DNA of 64,000 bases from Spisula solida (GCA_947247005.1 OX365949.1:16867130-16931129), one strand, 5' to 3'; positions 24,516 through 35,447 are shown, counted from the stretch's first letter. The notes: generated from the letters alone by a model not told the origin. Numbers and translations: made by a program.

Positions 24516-25573
24516 AGCTCACCTGTCACAAAGTGACCGAGTGAGAGTTTGTGATCACTCTTCGTCTGTCGTCCGTCCGTCCGTCCGTCCGTCCGTCCGT
24601 CGTCCGTCCGTCAAAAATTTGCTTGTGTAGATACTAGAGGTCACAATTTTGGCCTAATCATTGTGAAACTTGGTCACAATGATCATTTTGTAGTGTAATG
24701 ATTCATGGGATAGCTAATTATATAAAATTAATTTCAATGCACTCTCCTATCGAACGTCCATAAATATAGATTCGTACTAAGTTATATATCTCAATATATT
24801 TCGATGTCCATACACTAAAACCAGACAGCCTAGGGCAGACACTTGTCAGTGAATTGCGGAAGTGTCTAGGCTGGTCAAATATATCATATACCATGTTAGT
24901 GGGGAGTCAGTCAGTCAGTTAAGTTTTAGAGTTGAGAAGTAGAGTCGAGAGAGACCAGTTGGTGCGGGCCGTCAACAAGCGAGTAGCTTGGGCCACAAGC
25001 ATGGACAGTATGTTTATGAGTATGAAAAGTTGACTTATGCTATTGAACCTGAGAAGTACTATACTATGTTATGAACTGTGTAACAAACTAATAAAGCCAC
25101 TATACGAACACTAGAGTTACAATATTTACCAACTCATAAGGACTACGTAACAATTTCAACAAAATCTAGGTCAAGTTCGATATTGGGTCATCCGGGATCA
25201 AAAACTAGGTCACAAGGTCAAATCATAGCTAAACCTTGTGTAGTCACTAGAGGTCACAATTTTGACATAATCTTTATGAAACTTGGTCACAATGATCATC
25301 ATGGCCAAATATAGGTCCAGGTAAATATTGGCTCATCCGGTGTAAAACACTAGGTCACAAGGTCAAATCATAGAAAAACCCTTATGTATTCACTCCAGGT
25401 CACAATTCTAACCTAACCCTTATGAAACTTGGTCAGAGTGATCATCTCAACAAAATCTAGGTCTAGTGCGATATTGCATCATATGGGGCCGAGAACTAGG
25501 TCACTAAGTCAAATCACATGTCTTGCAAGTACTGCTACAACAGGTGAGCGACCTAGGGCCCTTTGGGCCCTCT
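24516..25573 (+). mobile_element. Helentron/HINE-like tandem-repeat element, GGTCA-rich units
   Basis: Opens AGCTCACCTGTCACAAAGTG (a hairpin on CACNNNGTG), followed by (CCGT)n at 24570-24612. Units of roughly 130 bp read AAACTTGGTCACAATGATCA ... ATCTAGGTCAAGTTCG. Closes with AGGTGAGCGACC and the stem AGGGCCCTTTGGGCCCT. Interrupted by a solo LTR. Layout as in the element at 22141, with different sequence. Confidence 0.65.
24689..25152 (+). mobile_element. Solo LTR, 464 bp, target duplication ATTT
   Basis: Begins TGTAGTGTAATG and ends ACTACGTAACA, so it has TG...CA termini. ATTT flanks both sides (24685-24688, 25153-25156), and the tandem unit of the host element is continuous if the insert is removed. 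An AATAAA signal lies at about 25091, consistent with an R region, and GAGTCGAGAGAGACC-type sequence precedes it. No internal retrotransposon sequence is present, so this is a recombined solo LTR. Confidence 0.75.
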
Positions 25574-27186
25574 TGTTGTATATTTAGGTCTTTGTATTGA
25601 ACGTGTCATAAGTTATATTTCTGGTATTTCATTTTTACTTGGGGGATTTCCCCCCCCCCCAAGTAGTGTTACATACCAACTTTCGAAATCACTACGATTT
25701 TACCAATGTAATTTCTCCACAACCAATTCATCCGAGCGAAAAACGAGTTCCAGACAATCTTAACCAAAATCATAATTTTCAATCACTTTTAAGATCATTA
25801 ATTATTTTGTCCCTAGCAATTGAATTATTTTTTTATTTCTTTGTATTGCGTGAAATTTTGGATTGCTTCTTCTGTGAGTTAATGTTTTTGTGCGAATAAA
25901 TTCATACGTGCGAATAAATTCATGCGCGCTGTAAAATGACTAATGGTTTTTGAGTGTTGATAAAAATGTCGCTGTTACAGTACCTGGTTAAGCAGACGAA
26001 ATTTTACGCCCCCTGCAGCGCTTTGATTTCCACTTAACCATTACAATTCACACGCTGCTTAAACTACTAGAATATTTTGATATTTGACCTTTACAAAACT
26101 GCTGTGAACCCTGATACCCATTTTTATTGGCTGATGAAAGTTTACTTGTTTGTATAGACAGAGAGTTATAGCAGAGAGTTTATAGTGAATATAAAGACTA
26201 CGTGTTGAAAGGTTTAAACGAGTACACACTGTATGAGGTTTAAATATTTCATGGTTTTATTGACTGGTCATTATTTATTAGTTTCAATCAATATGTGAAC
26301 TGATAGTGCGAGAGTTTTAATTAATAATACAAGTCATTCTTTTAACACACGAGCTTTTTATATACAATGCATTTAAAAACCCGTTTACATTATCACATTT
26401 GCCTCGCTGTACGCTGGTTTTGGATTCTCCTGTCTAAAAATAGCAATAGGGCTAATACACTAGCGATAATGCAGAGCCTAGAAACGATGTAGTTTCGGGC
26501 GAGGCAATTGGAGAGTAACGAAATTTACACTGTTTGGTTTCATAACGTTCATATTACAGTTTAGCAACAAACTGTTGTAATGTATTTATTTTTCACTATT
26601 TACAATATTTTGCATTGATAAATAGTATTGATCGACGTTTCATCCATTAAACTTACCTCAGACCTTCGGCTAAATATATTGCGTCTATGTTAGAACAACC
26701 CTTTTCCAAGCGGTGTTGTTTACACATTTCGTGCCGAGATTCGAGACCATAGTGTTTTGTCCCCTTTATGAATCGTTCGAGCTATTCGTACCACATCCGG
26801 TTCGTTATGGCATCTTGACTTAGTGTAGTTTAAGTTTGTTTTTCCTTTTTTGCGACAATTCATCCCCTATCCAATTACTTATAATCTTTTTGTTTACTAC
26901 CGTCATACATTATTTATGCAGATGCATGATATTACCATTTACTGTTATTCTTAGTCTTTCTAATACTTTTCTCAGCTAAAACTAGTTATTTCAGCCCCCC
27001 TTTATAGTGGAAACTAGTTCATTGAGTTGTTAATGGGCATATTGTCTAAATGTGTTCATTAGATGAAATTTAAATGAGTCAGCTGTCATCGATATTTCTG
27101 AAAAGTTTTCACAATATTCACACTTATTAACCCAATACCATTTAAGGTATTTTTAATAGATTACCAAGATTTGCGTTATCCCCCAA
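25574..27186. other. No supported gene
   Basis: AT-rich. A C-run hairpin (CTTGGGGGATTTCCCCCCCC) at 25639-25662 and the following TTACATACCAACTT are shared with 27180 and 27513, indicating another dispersed repeat. GCCTCGC at 26401 pairs with GCGAGGC at 26499. The ORFs at 25563-25899 lie on the C-run and have no domain. Confidence 0.4.
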
Positions 27187-27515
27187 GTAACAGTACTTTG
27201 ATTAAATCGATGGTTCTGATTCCATGACTGTCTCGTTGTTTACAAATGTAATAACAGTCCCGCAGTGAATACCAATTACCTGATTACCGCTGACTTCCCT
27301 TACTTATTTGCATATAACAATAAACAATGTTTTAAACTTTATACAATTTATTTTAATTAATATTGTAATTCACTGTGGGACGTAGACTGTTACCATTTCT
27401 ATCCTTCTATCCGCTCTACGATAGAAACACGGAATCAGTATACGGTGTGAAAATTTGTAAACAACCGACAGTCATGGAATCAGAACCATCGATCTAAAAA
27501 TGAAAGTATTGTTAC
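27187..27515. mobile_element. Fold-back MITE with about 65-bp inverted ends
   Basis: GTAACAGTACTTTGATTAAA... and TCGATGGTTCTGATTCCATG at the left are matched, reverse complemented, by CATGGAATCAGAACCATCGA and ...AAAGTATTGTTAC at the right, with GTTTACAAA at the inner edge of each arm. It interrupts a copy of the CCCCCAAGT...ACATACCAACTT repeat seen intact at 25655-25680. Confidence 0.75.
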
Positions 27516-27559
27516 ATACCAACTTATATATATAATACCTGAAATATAACCTAAGACAC

Positions 27560-28440
27560 GTTCAATGGTAGCTATATTTATTGTTGTGTGTAGTATTTAA
27601 CAACTAGACTCGATTGCAACCGTTTCCCTGTCCGATGATGCGTTAAATATTGGAATCTTGCAGGGGCCAGATAAATGCGTTTCCAACCTGTCTCTTATAA
27701 ATAGCAATATCATCCCGATGGGGAATTTCAAAACTCTGTATTTTGTGATATAACTTCTCAAGCCTGTCATAAAACAAACACGTTTTGCTGATGATGCCAG
27801 TTTCTTCTTAGATTGATCGGAAGAATCTGTCAAAAACCTCATAACAACGTTTGAAAAATTCAATCAGGTGTCTGGTCTAACATTGTCATGTAGTGTCTAA
27901 ATGTACAGTGCTAAGAATAGGATCATAAGGTAATACAAATATAATATACTGTAAATCAAAAAAAAATCAAATGGACATCAGACGAGGCTACAACGCTAGG
28001 AATTGTTTTCACAAATAATCCAAACAAATTACTGGAATTGAATTTAGACCAAACAATTGATGCATTCCAACATACTCTCTACAAATGGAGGATATGGAAG
28101 CTGTCTCTAATAGGATCATTTACCGTTCTAAAATCGTTTCCAAAACAAGTGTACCCATTAACTCTTTTAAATAACCAAAATGAACAAAGACTTAACAAGT
28201 TAAAAAATATCATGTTTGACTCTTTGTGGGATTCCAAACCAGACAAAATATCTCGAAATATGATTTATCAGGCATACGAAAATAGAGGACTAAAATGCTA
28301 GATATTGATGCGTTCTTAAATTTGGTGAAAGCAAGCTGGGTTAAAAGTATTGACATCAATACTGAAGCCAAATGGAATGTAATATATATGAGCTCTCCAA
28401 GTACGGGTATAATATATTTAAATGAAGAAAATACCAAAGA
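27560..28440 (+). pseudogene. L1-type LINE reverse transcriptase palm and C-terminal region
   Basis: FADDASFFL (about 27785), the catalytic FADD/YADD box, is followed by LITTFEKFNQVSGLTLS. From about 27963, SDEATTLGIVFTNN, LDQTIDAFQHTLYKWRIWKL, SLIGSFTVLKSFP and LTLLNNQNEQRLNKLKN are typical of the L1/Tx1 ORF2 thumb and C-terminal region. Stops and frame changes make it non-functional. It probably belongs to the same old copy as 13205-13496 and 16226-16340, since all three are on the same strand and in the right order. The 87-residue ORF at 28038-28301 is a surviving piece. The minus ORF 27597-27863 is antisense. Confidence 0.75.
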
Positions 28441-30159
28441 CTGAAAAAAAGTTCGCTCGCTATGCTCGCTCGGTGTAATGTTTTAAACTATAATAACTTT
28501 AAGTCAATCAACTGCCCGAAAACTGCTACCTTAAACTTTTAGGTTCCATTTAAAGCAAATAAAGCTTCCTTTACTCTATTTGTATTGCCATATTTTGCTC
28601 TAACAAAAATGCTCTATCGCTCTAAAAAGTCAGGGAAAACTGTTGTGTGGTCAGGGAAAAATCAGGGAAAAGTCAGGGAATTTTGTCTTAGACTATTTGA
28701 TGGAACCCTGCAAGCGCGTCATTCACGAAACGACGTCAACGTCAAAAACTAGAAACCACGCAATTGTTAAATTATGTTATAAATTGGGAAAAACATCAAT
28801 CGTCGCCCTATTTCCAGAGTGACGTAAGATGCATTTTTTTACTTTTGAGAAAATGAGCTTTAAAGTTTTGAAAGTCTATAACTTTTTTGTAAATTGACGG
28901 ATTTATCTGAGATTTGAAATATATTTTACTTGTAGTATAAAGAACACATATCCAGAATGTTGTATTGCAGATTGTTTTAATTATATTTGATAAATTGAAA
29001 AAGCGTTTTTGTCGAAAATGAAGTTTTAAGTAATAGTATATTCATTCCAAAGTGACACATCGAGTTACATCACATTGGAATTAAATATCAAATTACGTCA
29101 GTTTGGAAATATCTTTTTCAAAACAATAACTACACAAAGTTTGCCCTAACTTTATTCCAGGAACAATAAAACAGTATAACAAATAACATGAACAGTCACC
29201 ATTCTTGCTTGCCTCACTATTCAGTTCTAAGTATTAACATTTATTGTCGTGCAGTATTTAGAATACATGATGTATCAAGTGAGAAAAGATTTTATGGCAC
29301 TGGTTTTAAAACATACCCACATTTCAGCTATATAAACCGTATCATTGCAAGTAAACAATTGACTGCCTATATGTGTGGTTAAATGTTATTATAGCACTAC
29401 TTCTCTTGAAAATTCAAACACAAACGATATAATTATTAAACTTTTTAAAACATACAAATGTGTAATCCTCAAAACTTGGCAAAAATCTAACACTAAAAGA
29501 AAACAGTAGATAAAGCAGACTGAAACTATCAGTGTATCTAATACAAAAATGTAATGCCTATTGATAATGAATGTATGCAATCAGATTTCACTACAGTACA
29601 ACAGTGTTTCATTTAGAAATTAGCCTTGCATTGAAAACCAGTCTTAACTATTTTGCAAAGCATCAACCCCAATAACACCAACACATAAAATAGTGCTTTA
29701 ACAAGATAAGCAGATTAAGATAATATAATGTGAAACATATCTATCAAATATTGGTTATATATTACTGAGCATTCTGGTAAAACGTATTTTTGTACGTATA
29801 ATCAGTTTGAATGCTTGGAACAGTTACTTAGTCTACCAATTTCCATATTAAACGTTTTAAAACACATAACAATGATAAACATCAAAGCTTTGAACAAATA
29901 TAACACAAACAAATTCAATTGGTATAGTAGACTAGCACAATTTTGCTTTAATAAAAGTTTCTTCTGATTATGATTACATCCATCTAAGTTTCACTGAGTA
30001 CAATTATTTAACTATCTTTGCCTTAAAACTAATCATTCTGATATGATATGTTTTAAAGGCAAGATAATTAAAATATGCAAGTGTAAAATACCAAACACAA
30101 CCACACCAACACATGTTATAATAAATCATAAAAATTAAGTCTTTAATTGTTCATTCCAG

Positions 30160-30325
30160 TCAGGCATGGATTACATTACTTGATAATGTAATGAATTACG
30201 TTACAATTACATTGTAAAATAGTGCAACAAATTACAAGCACTTTGATTTACATGAGTAATGCATTACATTAGAATCAATTTGTCAAATGAAATGCATTAC
30301 ATTTTAATTACTTTGCAATTTACCT
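30160..30325. repeat. ATTACATTAC-rich palindromic repeat
   Basis: Repeated TAATGTAATG, ATTACGTTACAATTACATTG and AATGCATTACATT phrases. Self-complementary; resembles a worn hAT-type MITE. No edges or duplication identified. Confidence 0.4.
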
Positions 30326-30494
30326 ATTCAATATTTAATAATACTAAATCTGTCTGGAAGGTGTATATTTTACAGATATGCAACTTTCAAATATAATACA
30401 CTGTTAAGAACTGTTAATAGAGACCACTTGTGAACAATGGTAGTTGTTGCTGAATACAGGGATGGTCTGCAAACCGAACATTTGTATCAGCATA

Positions 30495-30500
30495 TTTATT
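30495..30500 (-). promoter_or_regulatory. Polyadenylation signal of the F-box gene
   Basis: AATAAA on the minus strand, 11 bases past the stop codon that ends at 30512. Close spacing but supports the 3' end of the gene. Confidence 0.55.
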
Positions 30501-30511
30501 TCCAGCAAAAC

Positions 30512-31666
30512 CTATTCATTTATGATTAGTTTTAAAGCTTTGAAAAACTGTCTATCGACTTCCGGCATGTACTTCAACATACCAGTTATGTCTTTCTTTT
30601 TATCTTGGGAAATGATTGGAACCTTCTTTGATTGTTCTGGTTTCCTTAATGATTCTGGTTGTTGGTTGGTTCGCGCCCTAGTTTGTCTGCATCCAATATG
30701 GGCTGATCTGAAGTCAGTTGCACTAAAAGAAAGTTTATATCCGATATGAAATGGCAAAGCCATGTTGTATTGCAAACACTTTACCTTAGTGTAAGGGATT
30801 TCATTGAATTTTAATGGTAAAATGCATTTCTGATAATCCAAAAAATGGCACTTCTGCATTTGGATAATTCGCACCGGATTTCTACGTCGCATACTAAGTT
30901 AACAGGAATGAAGCAGTAAATGTTTATTTTCCATTTCAAGGTGTCAAATGTCTTCAGATTAAAGTCTGCTTACGTTTGTACGTGTATCTTTATTGTGGTA
31001 TCCAGGAAACAGTCGACAATGTGATACTTAAAACTATTTTGGTCAACATCATTTTCCAGTGAAATAAGTAATGACATAACATGCCCCTGTACATTTTTCA
31101 GAATATTTCTACAGTGACCAATATCTAGTTTTACACAACATGCATCAAGTATATATACAGGCTTATTAAAGCACACTTTCATAAGAGTAGTTTTTGTAAT
31201 TCTTGTGAAACTTAAGTAAACTTGTTCCAAGTTAAAGCAGTAAAATAAAACATAGAACTCTTCATCAACGAGGATACTGCAACCACTTAGGTCTATGACT
31301 CGAACATTTGGTGCATTATATAACCAGCAAAGGGTCGAAATAGGGGATTCACTGATATTTACATGGTCCAAATGCGCAAAGGTAGATGAAGAAAAAACTT
31401 TGTCTATTTCTGGTGCATTACAATTCAACACTGGCATCAACAGATCAAAAATCCTCACTGAAAGCGATAGGATGATTTCCAGATGACTTTTATTTAGGTC
31501 AAGTTGTCTTGGAAAGTCGAAATGGCGCCTTAGTATTGAGTACTTTTTAATCACATCATTGAAATTATGACACCCTCTATTCACAGACAGGAGAAGGTGT
31601 AGTAGATCAATGTATATGAAAACATGCAGTATCAGTTCATCTGGAACCACGTCGAAATTCAGTCGT
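30512..31666 (-). CDS. F-box / leucine-rich-repeat-like protein, two coding exons, 5' end not found
   Basis: Exon A runs 31666 to 30974 and exon B 30893 to 30512, joined by an 80-bp intron (donor AC|GTAAGC, acceptor CTTAG|T) that keeps frame: ...KIHVQ-T-MRRRNPV.... A good acceptor (CTTATTTCAG) precedes exon A, so an upstream exon supplies the start. The visible product is 357 residues. It starts RLNFDVVPDELILHVFIYID then LLHLLLSVNRGCHNFNDVI, an F-box (LPxELhxxhFxYLDxxxLxxhxxVCxxF). Leucine-rich-repeat-like lines follow (LDHVNISESPIS, VRVIDLSGCSILVD, LEQVYLSFTRIT). F-box proteins recruit substrates to SKP1-CUL1 ubiquitin ligases through such repeats. The exon B tail (127 residues, basic) is not recognised. 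The gene lies wholly within the 28801-32732 element. F-box call firm, LRR call moderate. Confidence 0.72.
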
Positions 31667-32415
31667 CTGAAATAAGAAGAATGATTTCACTTGAACATAG
31701 TTATAATGTAAAATGTTAATGTTTATGTAATTTATTATATGAAGAGCACAAACTGCGACAAAGTAATACAAGCGATTAGTAATCACGGGCGCCCGGGTGG
31801 GCAGGCAGGCGACCAAAAAGTGGTCCCGACATGTCGCAGATACTGTGTAACAGGCGATAAAAATCATGTACAGGTAGACACGGCTAGATTGTGTGGTAAT
31901 GGAACATGCATCACCCCGTATTGCCACATCATTCAATGCTACAAATACAATTTTCAAAGTCGAAGCCTGGAAGGAATTTTTGTCATTCTGCCGAAGCCTA
32001 GAAGCTTGAAATGAATAATTGGACATTCTGTCGAAGCCTTGACAACATTTTCAACATTTTTGCTGATCATTGGAAGAACAATTTGAGATTGTATGGAAGC
32101 ATGCAAGAAAACTAATAACATTCTGCAAAAGCCTGGAGAGACGTTCTGTCCAAACTTAAAATAAATATCTACCTTTTGCCATTTTTAAAGCAATGAAGAA
32201 ATGAAGAATAAATTTATTACTTTAAACATTAAAAATATATACCAGAAAATATTGATAAGTTAAGAATTAGACCAATTTAGTCTTTTTTTGTATCCAATAA
32301 ATTACATCCGAAATAGGTTCAAAATCACCATGCATGAAAACTTATACTTAGGGTAATAGAAGTGTAAATATACAGTAAACAATGGCTTATTAATAAAAAT
32401 AAAAACGTGTTAACA

Positions 32416-32530
32416 CTTACATGATATGAAATAAATGTACTATATAGCTTCCACAACGATTGTTTCAAAGAAATGTCCTGCAGTAAACATGATCCAAGAT
32501 GGCCGAAAAATACAACGCTGTGATTGGTTT
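32416..32530 (-). promoter_or_regulatory. Candidate promoter and non-coding first exon of the F-box gene
   Basis: On the minus strand a CCAAT box (32523-32527) is followed 20 bases later by GCCATCTTGG (32495-32504), a YY1-type element often placed at transcription starts. Downstream a strong donor AT|GTAAGTG occurs at 32420. The stretch between has no ORF compatible with the phase of exon A, so it would be untranslated. Inference from motifs only. Confidence 0.35.
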
Positions 32531-33048
32531 AATTCTTACATCGCTCTGGAAATGAAATGGAGGCCATAAAACTGACTTACGTCATTATGGCGCTAACATT
32601 AAACACATTTATAGACGTTCTACAGAAACACTTGTTGTCTCATCACGTAGAGCTTGACGAGCTGAAAAAAATGATACCAAACACTCCATTTTTTCCAAAA
32701 ATCGACTGCGTCACTCTGGAAATAGGGCGACGCAATGCAAACCATTGAAATAATTAAATAAGCAAAATGTAATGGCATCCAGCATCTATTGGTGTTCTGT
32801 TTGCAAAAATTGTTCACAGATGGATGAGGTATGAACTAACAAGTGAACATATTAAGTCAAACCACAGAAAAGTCGGTTGACGTTGATAAACACCGTTCGT
32901 ACACTGATTGACGTTTCAAGGTTAGAGCAATTTTTTACATCGCTGTAACTCATTTTTTGGGAACAGTGGTACATAGACACATATAAACAATGTGGACAGT
33001 AACATCAGATCTGTTTTGAAAGTCAGGGCGACAATATATTTAAATAAC

Positions 33049-33564
33049 TAGGGGTGACTATTGAGTCAAATTTTGACTATTGCAATACTATTGGTATTGC
33101 TGAAAGTACTATAATTGCGATACTATTGTATTGCTGGAAACTATTGCGATACTATTGCAATAGTTATTGCCAAGATTTGAAAACCAGATATTAACTTGTA
33201 AATGCAAATTTGCACTGTGTAAGATATCACATTTTGTACAACATAAAAAATTACTATTTGTGGAAATAATTTAAAGTGAATTCGACAGAAATAGAGTTAT
33301 AAAATTAAGGCTATTTTGGTCCATTGTGCCAATGTGTGGCTGTTTTGATACGTGTGGTTATTTACAATTAGTTTTTTAACGAAAACGGAAGTTGTTTTAA
33401 ATTAATAATAAACTTTATTTATAAAACGGGAACTATCGTAACTATCGATTGTTGAGCTAACTATCGGCGATAGTTATTGGATCGAGACTTTTACTATCGA
33501 TCCATACTATCGGGACACTCGAAATCGCAATGCATCGATATTTCGATGCATCGGCCCACCCCTA
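33049..33564. mobile_element. hAT MITE, 8-bp target duplication TAAATAAC
   Basis: Ends TAGGGGTG and CACCCCTA, flanked by TAAATAAC on both sides (33041-33048, 33565-33572). The 516-bp body is rich in ACTATTGCGATACTATTG and ACTATCGAT-type repeats and has no ORF. Confidence 0.9.
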
Positions 33565-33954
33565 TAAATAACTAAGGATGTCTTGTATGAAAGGCGATGT
33601 CATCATAACGTCCCGCCGCGACCCGCCTCCATGGGTCTATTTAATGTTCAATAGATTTTTTATTTTTCAACTAATTGTTTTACTATTTCGGATATTTGTC
33701 AGTGATAGATGAAATTTTATATACAGCAAATTAGTTTTCTAAATTTCTCATTTACCGCGCTGCTATTAAAAAAGTCCTATTATTTCTGGAACACCCCACG
33801 TAAAGATGTCTTCCAACAAGTATAAATATTAATAAATTATACAGCTTCATCATTAACTTGATTCTTATTCTATAAAAATCTGAACCCTAATTTATTACAG
33901 ATTCCCATCATAATATTACACTATACATGTATATGGAAATATGTGCGTATATAT

Positions 33955-34556
33955 ATGTTCCGTGATTGAAAAGTTCGAGATATCCGATTTACGGTAATCT
34001 GAAAAGTGTTGACCATTCATCGGCATAGTTAAACAATGTTATTCAGTATTAGTAACTTATTATTCCATATTCAGAATGTGTGTAGGATAGTCTTTAATAT
34101 AAGACCAATATTATTAAACAAATTTGCCATAATAATGATTTTATGTATAGAGTTCCATGGGTTCTGTGGAGTTCGTTGAAAGTTTAATACTAAAGGAATA
34201 ATCGTAATATTTAACGGCTATATTTCAAAAATTGTAAACCATATAACTACAAAGTTATTTACACATTCTAAAAGTGGTTAATGTAAGTTTTAAAAACATA
34301 GTTACATATATAGATCAATAAAAATATTATTCAGGGTTCCGTTGGTTTACTTTGAGTTACGATTATTGTAAATTATGAGTAAAAAAAGTTTACATTTCAT
34401 TGTTTTTTCTTACATTATTCATCCTTTTTAATAATATTTTATTTGTATATTTTGAAAGAAGTTAGTGTGATATTTGATATGACACTAAAATGATTAAAAT
34501 ATACGTATCAATAAAAAAGTTATTTAGGGTTATGTGAGTTCCGTGAATTTTACTTA
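33955..34556. repeat. Degenerate tandem repeat, period about 190 bp
   Basis: Phrases related to GGGTTCCGTGAGTTC recur at about 33958, 34149, 34339 and 34527 (spacing 188-191 bp) in AT-rich sequence. No genes. Confidence 0.5.
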
Positions 34557-35240
34557 AGAAATAAAAATCGGTTAGCGTATTTTGTCGGTGAATAAAACTT
34601 GGGCAGGAGTTCGGATTCGGAAAAATTAAATCACGAGTGCGTAGCAAGAGTGATTTAATTTTCCGCATCCGAACGAGTGCCCGTGTTTCATTCACCGACA
34701 AAATACAAGAACAGAGTTTTTATTTCGATTCTAAATACGATAATATCCCGCACTATTTAATTGCGCGCATTCTATTTTCACACATTTGACATTTAACATA
34801 ATTCCACGCTGAAATTGAGTGGCTAATTAGCTGGTACAATTACCTGCCTCGTTAATAAAAACGACCTTCGTAATTTTCTGAAGGAAATAACACATTTTAA
34901 ACTTTGAAACAATGTTAATAACACGTGTATAGTGTATCTATTTCATGAAATGAAAAATATAAATGAATTGATTATCAGAAGTTTTTATGAATCTTTGTTT
35001 CGAGAGTTTATTGGAGTTTCTAAAAATAAATGCGTCATAGCTGTAACACTGGATACTCGTGGAACTCGCGGTCCGTAAAAGTTTTTACTATAAAATGTAC
35101 GTTCAATCATTCATAAATAGGTCACGTGATACGGGGCGTAAAAAGTAACAGCCAATTTGATACCATGTTTTATGGGGGTAATAATACATGGCTTGGTCTG
35201 CTCTTTGTTTAATGGATTAATCCGCAGATCGTGTTAGAAT
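34556..35240 (+). repeat. Dispersed repeat B, copy 3, with 5' hairpin
   Basis: Begins with a long hairpin (about 34558-34634 and 34650-34727): GTATTTTGTCGGTGAAT pairs with ATTCACCGACAAAATAC and AAATTAAATCAC with GTGATTTAATTTT. Then the same body as copies 1 and 2, ending GGATTAATCCGCAGATCGTG. The only copy with both hairpin arms. Non-coding; the 79-residue minus ORF at 34462-34701 lies in the hairpin. Confidence 0.8.
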
Positions 35241-35447
35241 TCGAGATAACGGATGATCCGAGTTTTATATTTGCTTTATATAGGGTATAGAGCAACTACT
35301 GTCGATTCAAAGATATCTGTCAAAACCGCCAGAATGTTCCATTTCTAAATAGGTAAATGTAGGAATTGACCAATCAGCGCTCTTATTTTACTCATACCAT
35401 CTTTGACCATAGCTTTATGTATCAAATTAGCATAGTATATTTCATTA

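Larger units (their letters stand above)
12837..28710. mobile_element. Compound insert bounded by CAGGGTTCC / GGAACCCTG, flanks CAAGC
   Basis: Left end CAGGGTTCCCACGGTCAGG at 12837; right end GATGGAACCCTG ends at 28710. CAAGC directly flanks both ends (12832-12836 and 28711-28715). Sub-terminal TCAGGGAAAA-type phrases occur at both ends in the same orientation. The 15.9-kb interior holds same-strand LINE fragments (13205-13496, 16226-16340, 27560-28440) and many later insertions, so the founding element was much shorter. The superfamily is not clear: the ends look hAT-like, but the visible duplication is 5 bp rather than 8. Confidence 0.55.
28801..32732. mobile_element. 3.9-kb TIR element carrying an F-box gene, target duplication CAAT
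   Basis: The first and last 24 bp are perfect inverted repeats (28801-28824 and 32709-32732), starting CGTCGCCCTATTTCCAGAGT. CAAT flanks both sides (28797-28800, 32733-32736), and excision rejoins a mariner transposase frame. Iterated sub-terminal motifs related to TTTCCAGAGTGACGTAAG recur inside both ends: 29092-29109 (inverted, TTACGTCAGTTTGGAAAT) and 32536-32555 (inverted, CTTACATCGCTCTGGAAAT). Inside are the F-box gene, a worn ATTACATTAC-rich repeat (30160-30320) and otherwise AT-rich sequence. No transposase ORF is visible, so it is non-autonomous or decayed. Superfamily unknown. Confidence 0.75.
28716..32900 (+). pseudogene. Mariner transposase N-terminus, split by the F-box element
   Basis: Before the insert (to 28800) the frame reads RNHAIVKLCYKLGKTS. 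After the second CAAT (from 32737) it continues MQTIEIIK, stop, AKCNGIQHLLVF, KLFTDG. Joined, this matches the mariner helix-turn-helix pattern (IK.C..LGK...ET...L..AYG......F.W...F..G). The join ATCAAT|GCAAACC is exact when 28801-32736 is removed. In-frame stops follow, and the catalytic D,D,D region was not found. This is the main evidence that 28801-32732 is an insertion. Confidence 0.75.
12465..33800 (+). mobile_element. Old mariner-like copy, now spread over 21 kb by nested insertions
   Basis: The left end at 12465 reads CGAGGGGTGTTCCAGAACTA and the right end, reverse complemented from 33800, CGTGGGGTGTTCCAGAAATA. Both continue into TAGGACTTTT and are flanked by TA (12463-12464, 33801-33802). 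Three insertions with target duplications lie inside: 12837-28710, 28801-32732 and 33049-33564. What is left after subtracting them is about 1.0 kb, the size of a mariner relic. A broken transposase frame spans the second insertion (separate entry). That the two ends belong to one copy is inference from this arithmetic and the rejoined frame. Confidence 0.65.

Noticed and set aside
27597..27863. 88-residue minus ORF similar to the plus ORF at 23852
   Set aside because: The similarity reflects two DNA copies of one LINE segment in opposite orientation; the sense frame is the other strand (FADDASFFL).
31637..32026. 129-residue minus-strand ORF upstream of the F-box exon
   Set aside because: It reads through the acceptor of exon A and shows no conserved motif; it is intron sequence in a different frame.
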